From positions 1 through 64,000 of the forward strand of contig JACRAY010000013.1 in NCBI GenBank assembly GCA_016213325.1: a stretch of 64,000 bases of DNA, written 5' to 3'. This stretch comes from Burkholderiales bacterium (GTDB lineage: Bacteria > Pseudomonadota > Gammaproteobacteria > Burkholderiales > Burkholderiaceae_C). Positions 18,922-28,175 of this stretch are shown piece by piece. A program made the position numbers and the translations under genes. The notes beneath the pieces were generated by a model. That model was not told the DNA's origin and searched no databases. It saw only the letters and a list, made by a program, of their open reading frames with translations. How positions within the stretch are numbered: the first letter of the stretch is position 1; every line of letters begins with the position of its first letter.

Positions 18922-21054
18922 ATGAGACTCTTTCGCATAGCCGCCTTGGTGCTCGCCGCCGCCGTCTCGCTGCCGGCGCTGGCCCAGGGCAAGGCCGTTT
19001 CCACCACCGAACGCGTGCGCGCCGAGCTGCTGGCGCATGCGCCCGAAGGCGTGCTGCCGGGCAAGACCGTGTGGGTCGGCGTGCAGCTGACGCACCAGCC
19101 CGAGTGGCACACCTACTGGAAGAACTCGGGCGACTCCGGCCTGCCCACGCAGCTGCAATGGACACTCCCCGCAGGCCTGTCGGCCGGCGAGATCGCCTGG
19201 CCGGTGCCCAGGAAGTTCCCCATCGGCAACCTGGCCAACTACGGCTACGAAGACACGGTGCTGCTGCCGGTGCCGGTGACCGTCGCGCCCGGCTTCAAGG
19301 CGGGCGGCGACGTCGAGATCAAGGTGCAGGCCAACTGGCTGGTGTGCAAGAAGGAATGCATCCCCGAGGACGCGCAGCTGGCGTTGAAGATCCCGGCCCA
19401 GGGTGCGACGGCGCTGCATGCGGCCGCTTTCGACAAGGCGCTGGCGGCGCAGCCCAAACCGGTGGTTGCAGGCACGGCCGGCGCCTTGCCCGACAGCGTG
19501 GCCAGGATCGACGGCGATGCGCTGGCCATCAGCGTGCAGGGATTGCCCGTGCACTTGCGCGGCAAGACGCTGGAGTTCTTCCCGGAAACCGGCGAGGTGA
19601 TCGAGACCGGCGCCAAGTGGACGCAGGCCTGGAACGGCGCGGAATGGACGGCGCGCGTGCCGCTGTCGGCCCAGCGCAGCGCGAGCCCCACGCTGATGCC
19701 GGTGGTGCTGGGCGCCGGCAACGAAGGCTGGCGCACCGAGCTGAAGGTGGCGGGTGAATGGCCCAAGGTGGCGGCCCCGGCCGGCTTGACGCCGGGGCTG
19801 GAGCAGGCCCTGCGCAACAACGCGGCGGCATCGGCGCCGCCTGCCACCCCGTCGCTCACCCTGTTCGCCGCGCTGGCCGGTGCGCTGCTCGGCGGCCTGA
19901 TCCTCAACCTGATGCCCTGCGTGTTCCCGGTGCTCGCCATCAAGGTGCTGGGGTTCACGCAGCATGCGGACGACCGGCGCGGGCATCGCATCTCGGGGCT
20001 GGCCTACACGGCCGGCGTGGTGGTGTCGTTCATTGCACTGGGCGCCTTGATGCTGGCCTTGCGGGCCGCCGGCGAGCAACTCGGCTGGGGCTTCCAGCTG
20101 CAGTCGCCCGCGGTGGTGGCTGCGCTGGCGGCGCTGTTCACGCTGATCGGGCTGAACCTCGCGGGCGTGTTCGAGTTCGGCTCGTTCCTGCCCAGCAGCG
20201 TGGCCACGCTGGAAGCGCGGCACCCGGTGGCCAACTCGTTCCTCGGCGGTGTGCTGGCCGTCGCCATCGCGTCGCCCTGCACCGCGCCTTTCATGGGTGC
20301 GTCGCTCGGCTTCGCCATCGGCCTTCCGGCCGTCGAGGCGCTGCTGGTGTTCGCTGCCATCGGCATCGGCATGGCCCTGCCCTACCTGGCCGCCGGCTGG
20401 ATTCCGGCGGTGGCGAATGCGCTGCCGCGCCCGGGTGCGTGGATGGACGTGTTCCGGCGCGTGATGGCCTTCCCGATGTTCGCCACCGTCGCGTGGCTGG
20501 TGTGGGTACTGGGCCAGCAAAGCGGCATTGACGGCGCCGGCGCGCTGCTCGCGCTGCTGGTGGCCATGAGCATGGTGATCTGGTCGCTGGGCCTCGCCGG
20601 GCGCGCGCGTGTGACGGTCTCGGCCATCGCGCTCGCGGTGTTCGGCCTGCTGGCCTGGGCGACGGGCCCCTACGTCACGCGTGCGCAGGCCGCCACGGCG
20701 AGCACCATGGCGCAGGGTCCCTGGCAGGCGTGGGAGCCGGGCCGCGTGGAGCAACTGCTGGCGTCGGGCCAGCCGGTGTTCGTCGACTTCACCGCTGCGT
20801 GGTGCGTCACCTGCCAGTACAACAAGAAGGCCACGCTGGCCGACGGCTCGGTGCTGGCCGACCTGAAGGCGCGCAACGTGGCCATGCTGCGTGCCGACTG
20901 GACGCGGCGCGACCCGGCCATCACCGCCGCGCTGGCGCAGCTGGGACGCAACGGCGTGCCCGTGTACGTGTTCTACAAGAACGGCAGCCCGCCGGTGGTG
21001 CTGTCGGAAATCCTGGGTGTGGAAGAAGTCCGTTCGGCCATAGCGAAACTCTGA
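18922..21054 (+). CDS. DsbD/ScsB-type thiol:disulfide interchange protein
   Basis: 710 residues with a signal peptide (ends SLPALAQG). The periplasmic N-terminal domain has EWHTYWKNSGDSG and a Cys pair in WLVCKKEC, as in the DsbC-like (corrector) domain of ScsB/DsbD proteins. A membrane domain of eight or so helices has the two redox Cys in LMPCVFP and ASPCTAPF. The C-terminal thioredoxin domain has AAWCVTCQ. It would carry electrons from cytoplasmic thioredoxin to periplasmic partners. The immediately following redoxin gene, 11 bases downstream, is a likely partner. ATG 18922 is chosen because it begins the signal peptide. Confidence 0.9.
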   Translation: MRLFRIAALVLAAAVSLPALAQGKAVSTTERVRAELLAHAPEGVLPGKTVWVGVQLTHQPEWHTYWKNSGDSGLPTQLQWTLPAGLSAGEIAWPVPRKFPIGNLANYGYEDTVLLPVPVTVAPGFKAGGDVEIKVQANWLVCKKECIPEDAQLALKIPAQGATALHAAAFDKALAAQPKPVVAGTAGALPDSVARIDGDALAISVQGLPVHLRGKTLEFFPETGEVIETGAKWTQAWNGAEWTARVPLSAQRSASPTLMPVVLGAGNEGWRTELKVAGEWPKVAAPAGLTPGLEQALRNNAAASAPPATPSLTLFAALAGALLGGLILNLMPCVFPVLAIKVLGFTQHADDRRGHRISGLAYTAGVVVSFIALGALMLALRAAGEQLGWGFQLQSPAVVAALAALFTLIGLNLAGVFEFGSFLPSSVATLEARHPVANSFLGGVLAVAIASPCTAPFMGASLGFAIGLPAVEALLVFAAIGIGMALPYLAAGWIPAVANALPRPGAWMDVFRRVMAFPMFATVAWLVWVLGQQSGIDGAGALLALLVAMSMVIWSLGLAGRARVTVSAIALAVFGLLAWATGPYVTRAQAATASTMAQGPWQAWEPGRVEQLLASGQPVFVDFTAAWCVTCQYNKKATLADGSVLADLKARNVAMLRADWTRRDPAITAALAQLGRNGVPVYVFYKNGSPPVVLSEILGVEEVRSAIAKL

Positions 21055-21065
21055 GGAGCCCCGCC

Positions 21066-21677
21066 ATGTTGCGTCGTACCGTGATCGCCTTGCCCGCGCT
21101 GGCCTTTGCCACCGCTGCGCCCGCGGCTCCCTCGGTCGGGCAGGCCGCACCCGACTTCACGCTCACCGACGCCACCGGCAAGCCGGTGAAGCTGGGCGAC
21201 TTCCGTGGCAAGTACGTGGTGCTGGAGTGGACCAACCCCGGCTGCCCCTACGTGCGCAAGCACTACGACAGCGGCAACATGGCGGCGACGCAACAGGACG
21301 CGCTGGCCAAGGGTGCCGTGTGGCTGTCGATCAATTCCACCGACAAGGGCCACTGGGACTACCTGCAGCCTGCCAAACTGGTTGCCTGGGTGAAAGAGCG
21401 CAGGGCCACGTTCACCGCGATGCTGATGGACGAAGAGGGCATCGCCGGCCGCGCCTACGGTGCGCGCACCACGCCGCACATGTACATCGTCGACCCGCAG
21501 GGCAAGCTGGCGTACGCCGGCGGCATCGACAGCATCCCGTCGAGCAGTGCCGACGACATCAAGCGCGCCACCAACTACGTAAAGCAGGCCATGGGCGAGG
21601 TGGCGTCGGGCAAGCCCATCAGCGCGGCGACGACGCGGCCGTATGGGTGTTCGATCAAGTACAAGAACTCGGCTTGA
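21066..21677 (+). CDS. Exported thioredoxin-fold redoxin
   Basis: 203 residues with a signal peptide (ending TAAPAAPS) and an AhpC/TSA-type fold starting at GQAAPDFTLTD. The active site reads NPGCPYVRKHY, with one cysteine in the peroxidatic position and no CxxC; this single-Cys form is common in this family of periplasmic redoxins. It follows the DsbD-type gene directly and could receive electrons from it. The C-terminal CSIKY adds another Cys. Confidence 0.87.
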   Translation: MLRRTVIALPALAFATAAPAAPSVGQAAPDFTLTDATGKPVKLGDFRGKYVVLEWTNPGCPYVRKHYDSGNMAATQQDALAKGAVWLSINSTDKGHWDYLQPAKLVAWVKERRATFTAMLMDEEGIAGRAYGARTTPHMYIVDPQGKLAYAGGIDSIPSSSADDIKRATNYVKQAMGEVASGKPISAATTRPYGCSIKYKNSA

Positions 21678-21681
21678 AGGC

Positions 21682-21736
21682 ACCCCAGCCTACTGGATTT
21701 CCGTGCACACCATGTAGGCTGGGGTAACACCCCAGC
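21682..21736. repeat. Palindromic repeat, copy 2, with two alternative stems
   Basis: ACCCCAGCCTAC (21682-21693) pairs perfectly with GTAGGCTGGGGT (21714-21725). The right arm can instead pair with ACCCCAGC (21729-21736) across a 3-base loop. The two stems exclude each other. It sits between the redoxin gene and the CoA-binding gene on the same strand, right before the latter's -10-like box. Copy 1 at 11126-11151 shares the arm sequence. Confidence 0.65.
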
Positions 21737-21750
21737 TTAAACTGGCGCCC

Positions 21751-22227
21751 ATGAGCAGCATCAGCGAACTGCGCCGCATCCTGGGCGCCACCCGCACGCT
21801 AGCCGTCGTCGGCCTGTCGCCGCAATGGCACCGCCCGAGCTTCTTCGCGGCCAAGTACATGCAGGAGCACGGCTACCGCATCGTGCCGGTGAACCCAGCC
21901 GCGAAAGAGATCCTGGGCCGGCGCTGCTACCCCACGCTGACCGAGGCGGCCGAGGACCACCCGATCGACCTGGTCGACTGCTTTCGTCGCAGCGAAGACA
22001 TCCCGCCGATTGCCGAAGAAGCGATCGCCATCGGCGCGAAGACGCTGTGGATGCAGATCGGCGTGATCCACGAGGCCGCCGCGCAGGCGGCGCGCGCCGC
22101 AGGGCTCGACGTGGTGATGGACCGCTGCGTGAAGATCGAGCACGCGCGCCTGTTCGGTGGCCTCAACTGGGCGGGCGTGAACACCAAGGTGATCTCGTCG
22201 CATCGGCCACGGCAATTGTTTTACTGA
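21751..22227 (+). CDS. CoA-binding protein (YccU-like)
   Basis: 158 residues forming a Rossmann-like CoA-binding domain: LAVVGLSPQWHRPSF at the nucleotide loop, YRIVPVNP, and later LWMQIGVI and MDRCVKIEH. Proteins of this type bind CoA or acyl-CoA in the cytoplasm; some are acetylated or covalently modified by CoA, but no enzymatic role is known. TAAACT ends 7 bases before the ATG. One base separates its stop from the sulfhydrylase start. Confidence 0.88.
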   Translation: MSSISELRRILGATRTLAVVGLSPQWHRPSFFAAKYMQEHGYRIVPVNPAAKEILGRRCYPTLTEAAEDHPIDLVDCFRRSEDIPPIAEEAIAIGAKTLWMQIGVIHEAAAQAARAAGLDVVMDRCVKIEHARLFGGLNWAGVNTKVISSHRPRQLFY

Positions 22228-22228
22228 C

Positions 22229-23557
22229 ATGTCCGATTCGAAAGACCACGACTACGGCTTCGGCACACGGGCCATCCACGCGGGCGCCATGCCCGACCCG
22301 GTGACGGGCGCGCGCGCGACGCCGATCCACCAGACCACCAGCTTCGTGTTCGACTCGGCGGAACACGCGGCGTCGCTGTTCAACCTGCAGACCTTCGGCA
22401 ACGTCTACTCGCGCATCAGCAACCCGACGGTCGCGGTGCTGGAAGAACGCGTGGCCTCGCTCGAAGGCGGGCGCGCCGCGCTGGCCTGCGCCACCGGCAT
22501 GGCCGCGCAGATGACTGCACTGCTGGCCATCCTGAAGGCGGGCGACCACATCGTGGCGGCCTCCACGCTGTACGGCGGCACGGTGGGGCAGCTGGGGGTC
22601 GGCTTTTCGCGGCTGGGCATCGAGACCACCTTCGTCGACCCCGAAGACCCCGACAACTTCCGCCGCGCGATCCGTCCCGATACGCGCGCCGTCTACGGCG
22701 AGACGCTGGGCAACCCGCTGGTCAACGTGTTCGACATCGAACCGGTGGCCGCCATCGCGCACGAGCACGGGCTGCCGCTGGTGATCGACAACACGGTGGC
22801 CAGCCCTTACCTGTGCACGCCGTTCGCGTTCGGCGCCGACATCGTGGTGCACAGCGCCACCAAGTACCTCGGCGGCCACGGCACCACGATGGCCGGCGTG
22901 CTGGTCGAATCGGGCAAGTTCGACTGGGGCTCGCCGCTCGCGAAAGGCAAGTTCCCCGAGATGCTGGAGCCCAGCCGCGCCTACCACGGCGTGAAGTTCT
23001 ACGAGACCTTCGGCGACTTCGGCTACACCATGAAGGCGCGCATGGAGGTCAACCGCACTTTCGGCGCGTCGCTGTCGCCGCTGAACGCATGGCTGATCCT
23101 GCAGGGCATAGAGACACTGCACCTGCGCATGCAGGCGCACTGCCGCAACGCACTGCGCGTGGCCGAGTTCCTGTCGGACCATCCGCTGGTGTCGTGGGTG
23201 AACTACCCGGGACTTGCGACGTCACCGCACCATGCGCTGGCAAAGAAGCAGTTCCGCGCCGTCGACGGCAAGCCCGGTTGCTCGGGCATCCTCACCTTCG
23301 GCATCAAGGCGGGCGACGCGGCGCGGGCCGGCGAGCGCTTCATCGACGCCTGCGAGTTCCTGAGCCACCTGGCCAACATCGGCGACGCCAAGACGCTGGT
23401 GATCCACCCCGCGTCCACCACGCACCGCCAGCTGAGCGAGGACGAACTCGCGAAGGCCGGCGTGCGCCCCGACATGATCCGGCTGTCGGTCGGCATCGAA
23501 GACGCCGACGACATCGTGTGGGACATCGACCAGGCGCTGCGTCAAGCAGTCAGTTAG
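22229..23557 (+). CDS. metY: O-acetylhomoserine sulfhydrylase
   Basis: 442 residues, the usual length for this Cys/Met-metabolism PLP enzyme. The cofactor lysine is in HSATKYLGGHG (about residue 212); YSRISNPT and LEGG-ALACATGMAA are typical. The long insert after KYLGG (GKFDWGSPLAKGKFPEM) distinguishes O-acetylhomoserine sulfhydrylases from cystathionine gamma-synthases. It would make homocysteine from O-acetylhomoserine and sulfide in the cytoplasm. It probably shares a transcript with the CoA-binding gene and overlaps the convergent methyltransferase gene by 8 bases. Confidence 0.92.
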   Translation: MSDSKDHDYGFGTRAIHAGAMPDPVTGARATPIHQTTSFVFDSAEHAASLFNLQTFGNVYSRISNPTVAVLEERVASLEGGRAALACATGMAAQMTALLAILKAGDHIVAASTLYGGTVGQLGVGFSRLGIETTFVDPEDPDNFRRAIRPDTRAVYGETLGNPLVNVFDIEPVAAIAHEHGLPLVIDNTVASPYLCTPFAFGADIVVHSATKYLGGHGTTMAGVLVESGKFDWGSPLAKGKFPEMLEPSRAYHGVKFYETFGDFGYTMKARMEVNRTFGASLSPLNAWLILQGIETLHLRMQAHCRNALRVAEFLSDHPLVSWVNYPGLATSPHHALAKKQFRAVDGKPGCSGILTFGIKAGDAARAGERFIDACEFLSHLANIGDAKTLVIHPASTTHRQLSEDELAKAGVRPDMIRLSVGIEDADDIVWDIDQALRQAVS

Positions 23558-24638
23558 CCCTTGCGAGCCACACCGCCAGGCCCATGACGGGCCGCCCCTG
23601 GTCTTCGCGCAGGGGGCGCTGCTCGATGTGTGCGACTTCGAAGCCATGCGCCTGCGCCATGCGGCGCACGTAGCTTTCGGCGTGCGCATAGCGCAGGCTG
23701 GGGCGCAGCACGATGTCGCCCGCACCCAGCGAATCCTCCACCGTGAAGGCGAAGCGGCCGCCCGGCTCCAACACGTGGCGCACACCCTGGAACACGGGCG
23801 CGAGGTCGCCCAGGTAGACCAGCACGTCGGCCGCCACGACGGTGCCGTAGCGATGCGGCGTGGCCGCGAGGAACTCCACGATCTCGCCTTCGGCCAGCGT
23901 GTCGTACACGCCCAGCTCGCGGGCTTTCTCGAGGATCGCCGGCGACAGGTCCACGCCGTCGAGGCCCTGCACCAGCGGCTTCAGCAAGGGCCCGCACAGC
24001 CCGCTGCCGCAGCCCAGGTCGAGGCCGCGCGCGTCGCGCCTCGAAAGGCGCTGCACCAGCACCTGGGGCGACTCGTAGCGCAACTCGCGCACCAAGTGGT
24101 CGCCGAAGTCCTGCGCGTAGTTGTCGAACAGCGCGCGCACGTAGTCGCGCGGCGCGGCGGGCGGCGTGGCGCCGCCACGCAGGGCCGCCAGGAAGTACTG
24201 GTTCATCTCGCGGTCCGCGCCCTGCTCGATGGCCTTCTCGAAGGACGCGGCCGCGTCGTCCAGCCGCCCCAGTTCACGCAGCACGTTGCCGCGCATGCTC
24301 CACGCGGCCGGCTGCACCGGGTTGATGGCGAGCGACCGGTCGAACGCGGCCAGCGCTTGCAGGTGCCGCCCCAGTTCGGCCAGCGCGGTGGCGCGATGCG
24401 CCAGCGCCTCGGCGTTGTCCGGCTCCTGCACCAGCGCCAGGTCCAGCGCCTGGAGCGCCTCGTTCGTGCGCCCCAGCTTCAGCCGGGCGGCGCCCAGGTT
24501 GGTCAGCGCCGACGGCCGGCCCGGCACCAGCGCCAGCGCGCCGGCGAACTGCTGCTCGGCCTCGGCATAGCGCCCCGCCTGGTAGTGCCCCACCCCCAGC
24601 AGGAACATCGCCTGCGCCTGCTCGTACTTGACATCCAT
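23550..24638 (-). CDS. TPR-repeat methyltransferase
   Basis: 362 residues. The first 150 or so hold four tetratricopeptide repeats (GRYAEAEQQFAGALALVPG and similar). A short linker leads to a SAM-dependent methyltransferase with motif I LDLGCGSGLCGP and post-I acidic GVDLS; residues after this (VVAADVLVYLGDL) match motif II. The substrate is unknown; TPR fusions of this type usually act on a protein or large acceptor. GAGGTGG lies 4 bases before the ATG. Confidence 0.88.
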   Translation of the reverse strand: MDVKYEQAQAMFLLGVGHYQAGRYAEAEQQFAGALALVPGRPSALTNLGAARLKLGRTNEALQALDLALVQEPDNAEALAHRATALAELGRHLQALAAFDRSLAINPVQPAAWSMRGNVLRELGRLDDAAASFEKAIEQGADREMNQYFLAALRGGATPPAAPRDYVRALFDNYAQDFGDHLVRELRYESPQVLVQRLSRRDARGLDLGCGSGLCGPLLKPLVQGLDGVDLSPAILEKARELGVYDTLAEGEIVEFLAATPHRYGTVVAADVLVYLGDLAPVFQGVRHVLEPGGRFAFTVEDSLGAGDIVLRPSLRYAHAESYVRRMAQAHGFEVAHIEQRPLREDQGRPVMGLAVWLARAN

Positions 24639-24696
24639 CAGCCACCTCGAATCTGCCAGCCTGCCATCTTAGGGGCCGCCTGCGACAATGCGCGCC

Positions 24697-25806
24697 ATGA
24701 GTTTCGCCCCGCTTCGCAACGACACCTTCCTGAAGGCCTGCCTGCGCCAGGCCACCCCCCACACGCCGCTGTGGCTGATGCGCCAGGCCGGCCGCTACCT
24801 GCCCGAGTACCGGGCCACGCGGGCCAGGGCCGGCAGCTTCATGGGGCTGGCCACCAACCCGCAATACGCCACCGAAGTGACGCTGCAGCCGCTGGAGCGC
24901 TATGACCTCGACGCGGCCATCCTGTTCTCCGACATCCTCACGGTGCCCGACGCGATGGGGCTGGGCCTGACCTTCGCCGAAGGCGAGGGACCGCGCTTTG
25001 CCCACCCGTTGCGTGACGAAGCAGCGGTGGCCGCGCTGCAAGTGCCCGACCTGGAGAAGCTGCGCTACGTGTTCGACGCCGTCACCTCGATCCGCCATGC
25101 GCTGCAGGGCCGTGTTCCGCTGATCGGCTTTTCGGGCAGCCCGTGGACGCTCGCCTGCTACATGGTCGAAGGCGCGGGCTCCTCGGACGACTGGCGCCGC
25201 GCCAAGAGCTTCATGTACACGCGGCCCGACCTGATGCACCGCATCCTCGACATCAACGCGCGCTCGGTGGCGGCCTACCTCAACGCGCAGATCGAAGCGG
25301 GCGCGCAGGCGGTGATGGTGTTCGACAGCTGGGGCGGGGCGCTGTCCGATGGCGCCTTCCAGGCCTTCAGCCTGGACTACACGCGGCAAGTGCTTTCCCA
25401 GCTGAAGCGCGAGCACGACGGCGCCGTGATCCCGCGCATCGTGTTCACCAAGGGCGGCGGCCTGTGGCTGAAAGCGATGGAGCAGCTCGATTGCGACGTG
25501 CTCGGTGTCGACTGGACGGTGAACCTGGCGCAAGCGCGGGCACTGGTGGGCGGCAGCAAGGCCCTGCAGGGCAACCTGGACCCTGCGGTGCTGTTCGCGA
25601 GCCCCGAGGCCGTTGCTGCAGAGGCAAGGCGCGTGCTGGACGACTTCGGCACGCCGCATACCGGCGCGGGCACCGGCCCCACGCAAGTCTTCAACCTGGG
25701 CCACGGCATCAGCCAGCACACACCGCCTGACAATGTGTCGGCACTGGTCGATGCGGTTCATGCGCATTCGAAGCGCATGCGGTTGGAAGCACCGCAGCGC
25801 GGCTGA
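24697..25806 (+). CDS. hemE: Uroporphyrinogen decarboxylase
   Basis: 369 residues, normal length. The two family signatures are present: [16 protein letters not shown] near residue 20-35 and [17 protein letters not shown] near 140. The catalytic Asp is in LFSDILT. The enzyme removes four carboxyl groups from uroporphyrinogen III to give coproporphyrinogen III in heme synthesis. ATG 24697 is preferred to 24688 because GACAAT ends 7 bases before it and the family starts here. Confidence 0.95.
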   Translation: MSFAPLRNDTFLKACLRQATPHTPLWLMRQAGRYLPEYRATRARAGSFMGLATNPQYATEVTLQPLERYDLDAAILFSDILTVPDAMGLGLTFAEGEGPRFAHPLRDEAAVAALQVPDLEKLRYVFDAVTSIRHALQGRVPLIGFSGSPWTLACYMVEGAGSSDDWRRAKSFMYTRPDLMHRILDINARSVAAYLNAQIEAGAQAVMVFDSWGGALSDGAFQAFSLDYTRQVLSQLKREHDGAVIPRIVFTKGGGLWLKAMEQLDCDVLGVDWTVNLAQARALVGGSKALQGNLDPAVLFASPEAVAAEARRVLDDFGTPHTGAGTGPTQVFNLGHGISQHTPPDNVSALVDAVHAHSKRMRLEAPQRG

Positions 25807-25863
25807 AGTCATCAGGGAGTTCCCTGAGAGGCGGAGGGCGCAAAATCTCTGCCAGACCTTGAC

Positions 25864-25872
25864 TTATGCACA
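25864..25872 (+). promoter_or_regulatory. DnaA box TTATGCACA
   Basis: TTATGCACA fits the consensus TTATNCACA exactly. It lies 188 bases from a second perfect box in the same gap. Confidence 0.55.
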
Positions 25873-26051
25873 AAAATTGTGTTGCGGGGGCGCTGGTGCA
25901 GCGCTGGCGTGCAATCCGCGCTGCAAAAACAATAGCGCTTGCAAGTTCTTGATTTTCAAGGCTTTCTTTTGCAGCCCCTTTTTGAGGCAATGAAGCCAAG
26001 CCCTTGATTTTTCAAGCGCGGTGGCGCGCCCGGTGGCAAGTATCAACAAAG

Positions 26052-26060
26052 TTATCCACA
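26052..26060 (+). promoter_or_regulatory. DnaA box TTATCCACA
   Basis: TTATCCACA is the strongest form of the DnaA box. It lies 76 bases upstream of the GTG start chosen for priA, so DnaA binding here could affect priA transcription. Confidence 0.6.
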
Positions 26061-26135
26061 AGAAATGGGGACGCTAGGCAAAGCGCTTGCAAATCAACAA
26101 CTTAACGCTTGTTTCGCAACTCTCCCCTGAAGTCC

Positions 26136-28169
26136 GTGCCGCAACGCATCCTTGTCGTCGTCCCCACGCCCGCGCACAGCCAGCTCGGCGCGCCCCTGAC
26201 CTACCGGAGTGAGTTGCCACTCGCGGCCGGCCTTTTGGTGCGCGTCCCACTGGGCAAGCGCGAGGTGCTGGGCGTGGTGTGGGACGGCGAGCCGGGCGAA
26301 GCCACGGTCGCCGAGAAGCCCGTGGCAGCTGTGCTGGAAGGCATGGCCCCGTTGGCGGCGAGTTGGAGACGACTGGTTACATTCGCGGCCGAGTATTACC
26401 AGCGCAGCGTGGGCGAAGTGGCGCTGGCGGCGCTACCGCCGCAGTTGCGCGAACTCGACCCCGCGCAGTGGGCACGCCGCCTGAAGCGGGGCATTGCTGC
26501 CGGCACGCAGCACACCAGCGCGCAGGGACCGGACCTGACGCCCGAGCAGGCCGCAGCGCTTGTCGACATCGAGTCGAACGAAGGCCCCTTCCTGCTGTTC
26601 GGGGTGACGGGCAGCGGCAAGACCGAGGTCTACCTGCAGGCCGTGCAGGCGCTGCTGGCGCGCGACCCGCAGGCACAGGCGCTGGTGATGGTGCCCGAGA
26701 TCAACCTCACGCCGCAGCTGCAGTCGCGCTTTGCCGAGCGCTTCGGCGAGAGCACGGTGGCCGCGCTGCACAGCGGCATGACCAACCCGCAGCGGCTGAA
26801 GTCATGGCTGGCGCTGCACACCGGCGCCGCGCGCATCGCGCTGGGCACGCGCATGGCGGTGTTCGCCTCGCTGCCGCACCTGCAGCTGGTGGTGGTGGAC
26901 GAGGAACACGACCCGAGCTACAAGCAGCAGGAAGGCGCGCGCTACTCGGCGCGCGACCTGGCCATCTGGCGCGCGCGCGAGGAAGGCGCCAAGGTGGTGC
27001 TGGGGTCGGCCACGCCTTCGCTCGAGAGCTGGCTGGCCAGCGAGCGCGGCCGCTACCGCCGCGTGGCGATGCCGTCGCGCGTGGGCGCAGGCGCGCTGCC
27101 GGCGGTGCGCATCGTCGACATGAACCTGCAGCCGAAGCACGCGGTGTTCTCGGTGCAGCTGCTGCAGGCGATGCACGAGCGCATCGCGCGCGGCGAGCAG
27201 TCGCTGGTGTTCCTGAACCGCCGCGGCTACGCGCCGGTGCTCGCCTGCAACGCCTGCGACTGGAAAAGCGAGTGCCCCAACTGCAGCGCCTACCGCGTGT
27301 TCCACAAGATCGACCGCTCGCTGCGCTGCCACCACTGCGGCTTTACCGAGCGCGTGCCGCGCGCCTGCCCCGGGTGCGGCAACGTCGACATCGCGCCGCT
27401 GGGCCGCGGTACCGAGCGGCTGGAGGAGCACCTGGCCGAACTGCTGGCGGACGCGCGCGGCCCCGGCGGCCATCCACCACGCATTGCGCGGATGGATGCG
27501 GACACCACGCGCGCCAAGGGCGAGCTGCAGCGGCAGCTGGCCGAGATGCATGCGGGCGAAGTCGACGTGCTGGTGGGCACGCAGATGGTGACCAAGGGAC
27601 ACGACTTCCGCAGCATCACGCTGGTGGCCGCGGTCAACGCCGATGCGGCGCTGTTCTCGGCCGACTTCCGCGCGCCCGAGCGCCTGTTTTCGCTTCTGAT
27701 GCAAGCCGCCGGGCGCGCCGGGCGCGATGCGCTGCAGTCGGGCGCGAGCGAGATGTGGGTGCAGACGTGGCACCCGCGGCACGCCCTGTTCGGCGCGCTG
27801 AAGGGCCACGATTACCCGGCGTTCGCGGCGTCGCAGCTGAAGGAGCGCGAGCAGGCCGGCATGCCGCCCTACGGCTACCAGGCGCTGCTGCGCGCGGAGG
27901 GCCGCACGCAGGAGGCGGCGCAGGGCTTCCTGGCCGCCGCAGCCGGAGCGGCGGCGCAGATGGACGAGGCTGCCGGCATCACGCTGTATTCCCCGGTGCC
28001 GACGCCGGTGCAGCGCGTGGCCAACGTGGAGCGAGCGCAGTTGCTGGTGGAAAGCGCGAGCCGCAGGGCGCTGCAACGCTTCCTGGCCCGCTGGCAGCAG
28101 CAGTTGCACGTGCTGCGGCCCCGGGAGGTGCTGCGCTGGGCGATCGATGTGGATCCGCTGGTGATTTGA
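26136..28169 (+). CDS. priA: Primosomal protein N' (replication restart helicase PriA)
   Basis: 677 residues from GTG 26136; TTG 26109 would add nine. The N-terminal DNA-binding domain is followed by the helicase: Walker A GVTGSGKTEV, DEEH box VVDEEHDPSYK and motif III GSATPSLES. The zinc cluster has eight cysteines in pairs (CNACDWKSECPNC, then CHHC and CPGC), and late motifs include GTQMVTKGHDF and QAAGRAGRD. PriA reloads the replicative helicase at stalled forks. Its length is somewhat under the 732 residues of E. coli PriA, mainly at the N-terminus. Neither start has a Shine-Dalgarno. Confidence 0.95.
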   Translation: MPQRILVVVPTPAHSQLGAPLTYRSELPLAAGLLVRVPLGKREVLGVVWDGEPGEATVAEKPVAAVLEGMAPLAASWRRLVTFAAEYYQRSVGEVALAALPPQLRELDPAQWARRLKRGIAAGTQHTSAQGPDLTPEQAAALVDIESNEGPFLLFGVTGSGKTEVYLQAVQALLARDPQAQALVMVPEINLTPQLQSRFAERFGESTVAALHSGMTNPQRLKSWLALHTGAARIALGTRMAVFASLPHLQLVVVDEEHDPSYKQQEGARYSARDLAIWRAREEGAKVVLGSATPSLESWLASERGRYRRVAMPSRVGAGALPAVRIVDMNLQPKHAVFSVQLLQAMHERIARGEQSLVFLNRRGYAPVLACNACDWKSECPNCSAYRVFHKIDRSLRCHHCGFTERVPRACPGCGNVDIAPLGRGTERLEEHLAELLADARGPGGHPPRIARMDADTTRAKGELQRQLAEMHAGEVDVLVGTQMVTKGHDFRSITLVAAVNADAALFSADFRAPERLFSLLMQAAGRAGRDALQSGASEMWVQTWHPRHALFGALKGHDYPAFAASQLKEREQAGMPPYGYQALLRAEGRTQEAAQGFLAAAAGAAAQMDEAAGITLYSPVPTPVQRVANVERAQLLVESASRRALQRFLARWQQQLHVLRPREVLRWAIDVDPLVI

Positions 28170-28175
28170 AGCCGC

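Larger units (their letters stand above)
25807..26108. other. AT-rich intergenic region between hemE and priA
   Basis: About 300 bases without a gene and clearly poorer in G+C than its surroundings (25921-25980 has 25 of 60). It holds a perfect 7-base stem (25812-25818 with 25821-25827) just after hemE, two sequences matching the DnaA box, two copies of AGCGCTTGCAA (25934-25944 and 26082-26092), and two near-identical short palindromes CTTGATTTTCAAG (25948-25960) and CTTGATTTTTCAAG (26003-26016). It probably carries the priA promoter. Confidence 0.7.

Noticed and set aside
18538..21150. Long minus-strand open frame of about 870 codons opposite the AlaX and DsbD-type genes
   Set aside because: Low-complexity Arg/His/Gln content and overlap with well supported genes.
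25807..26108. Chromosomal replication origin
   Set aside because: Two DnaA boxes and AT-rich sequence are suggestive, but dnaA, dnaN, parAB or rpmH are not adjacent and a box cluster is missing.
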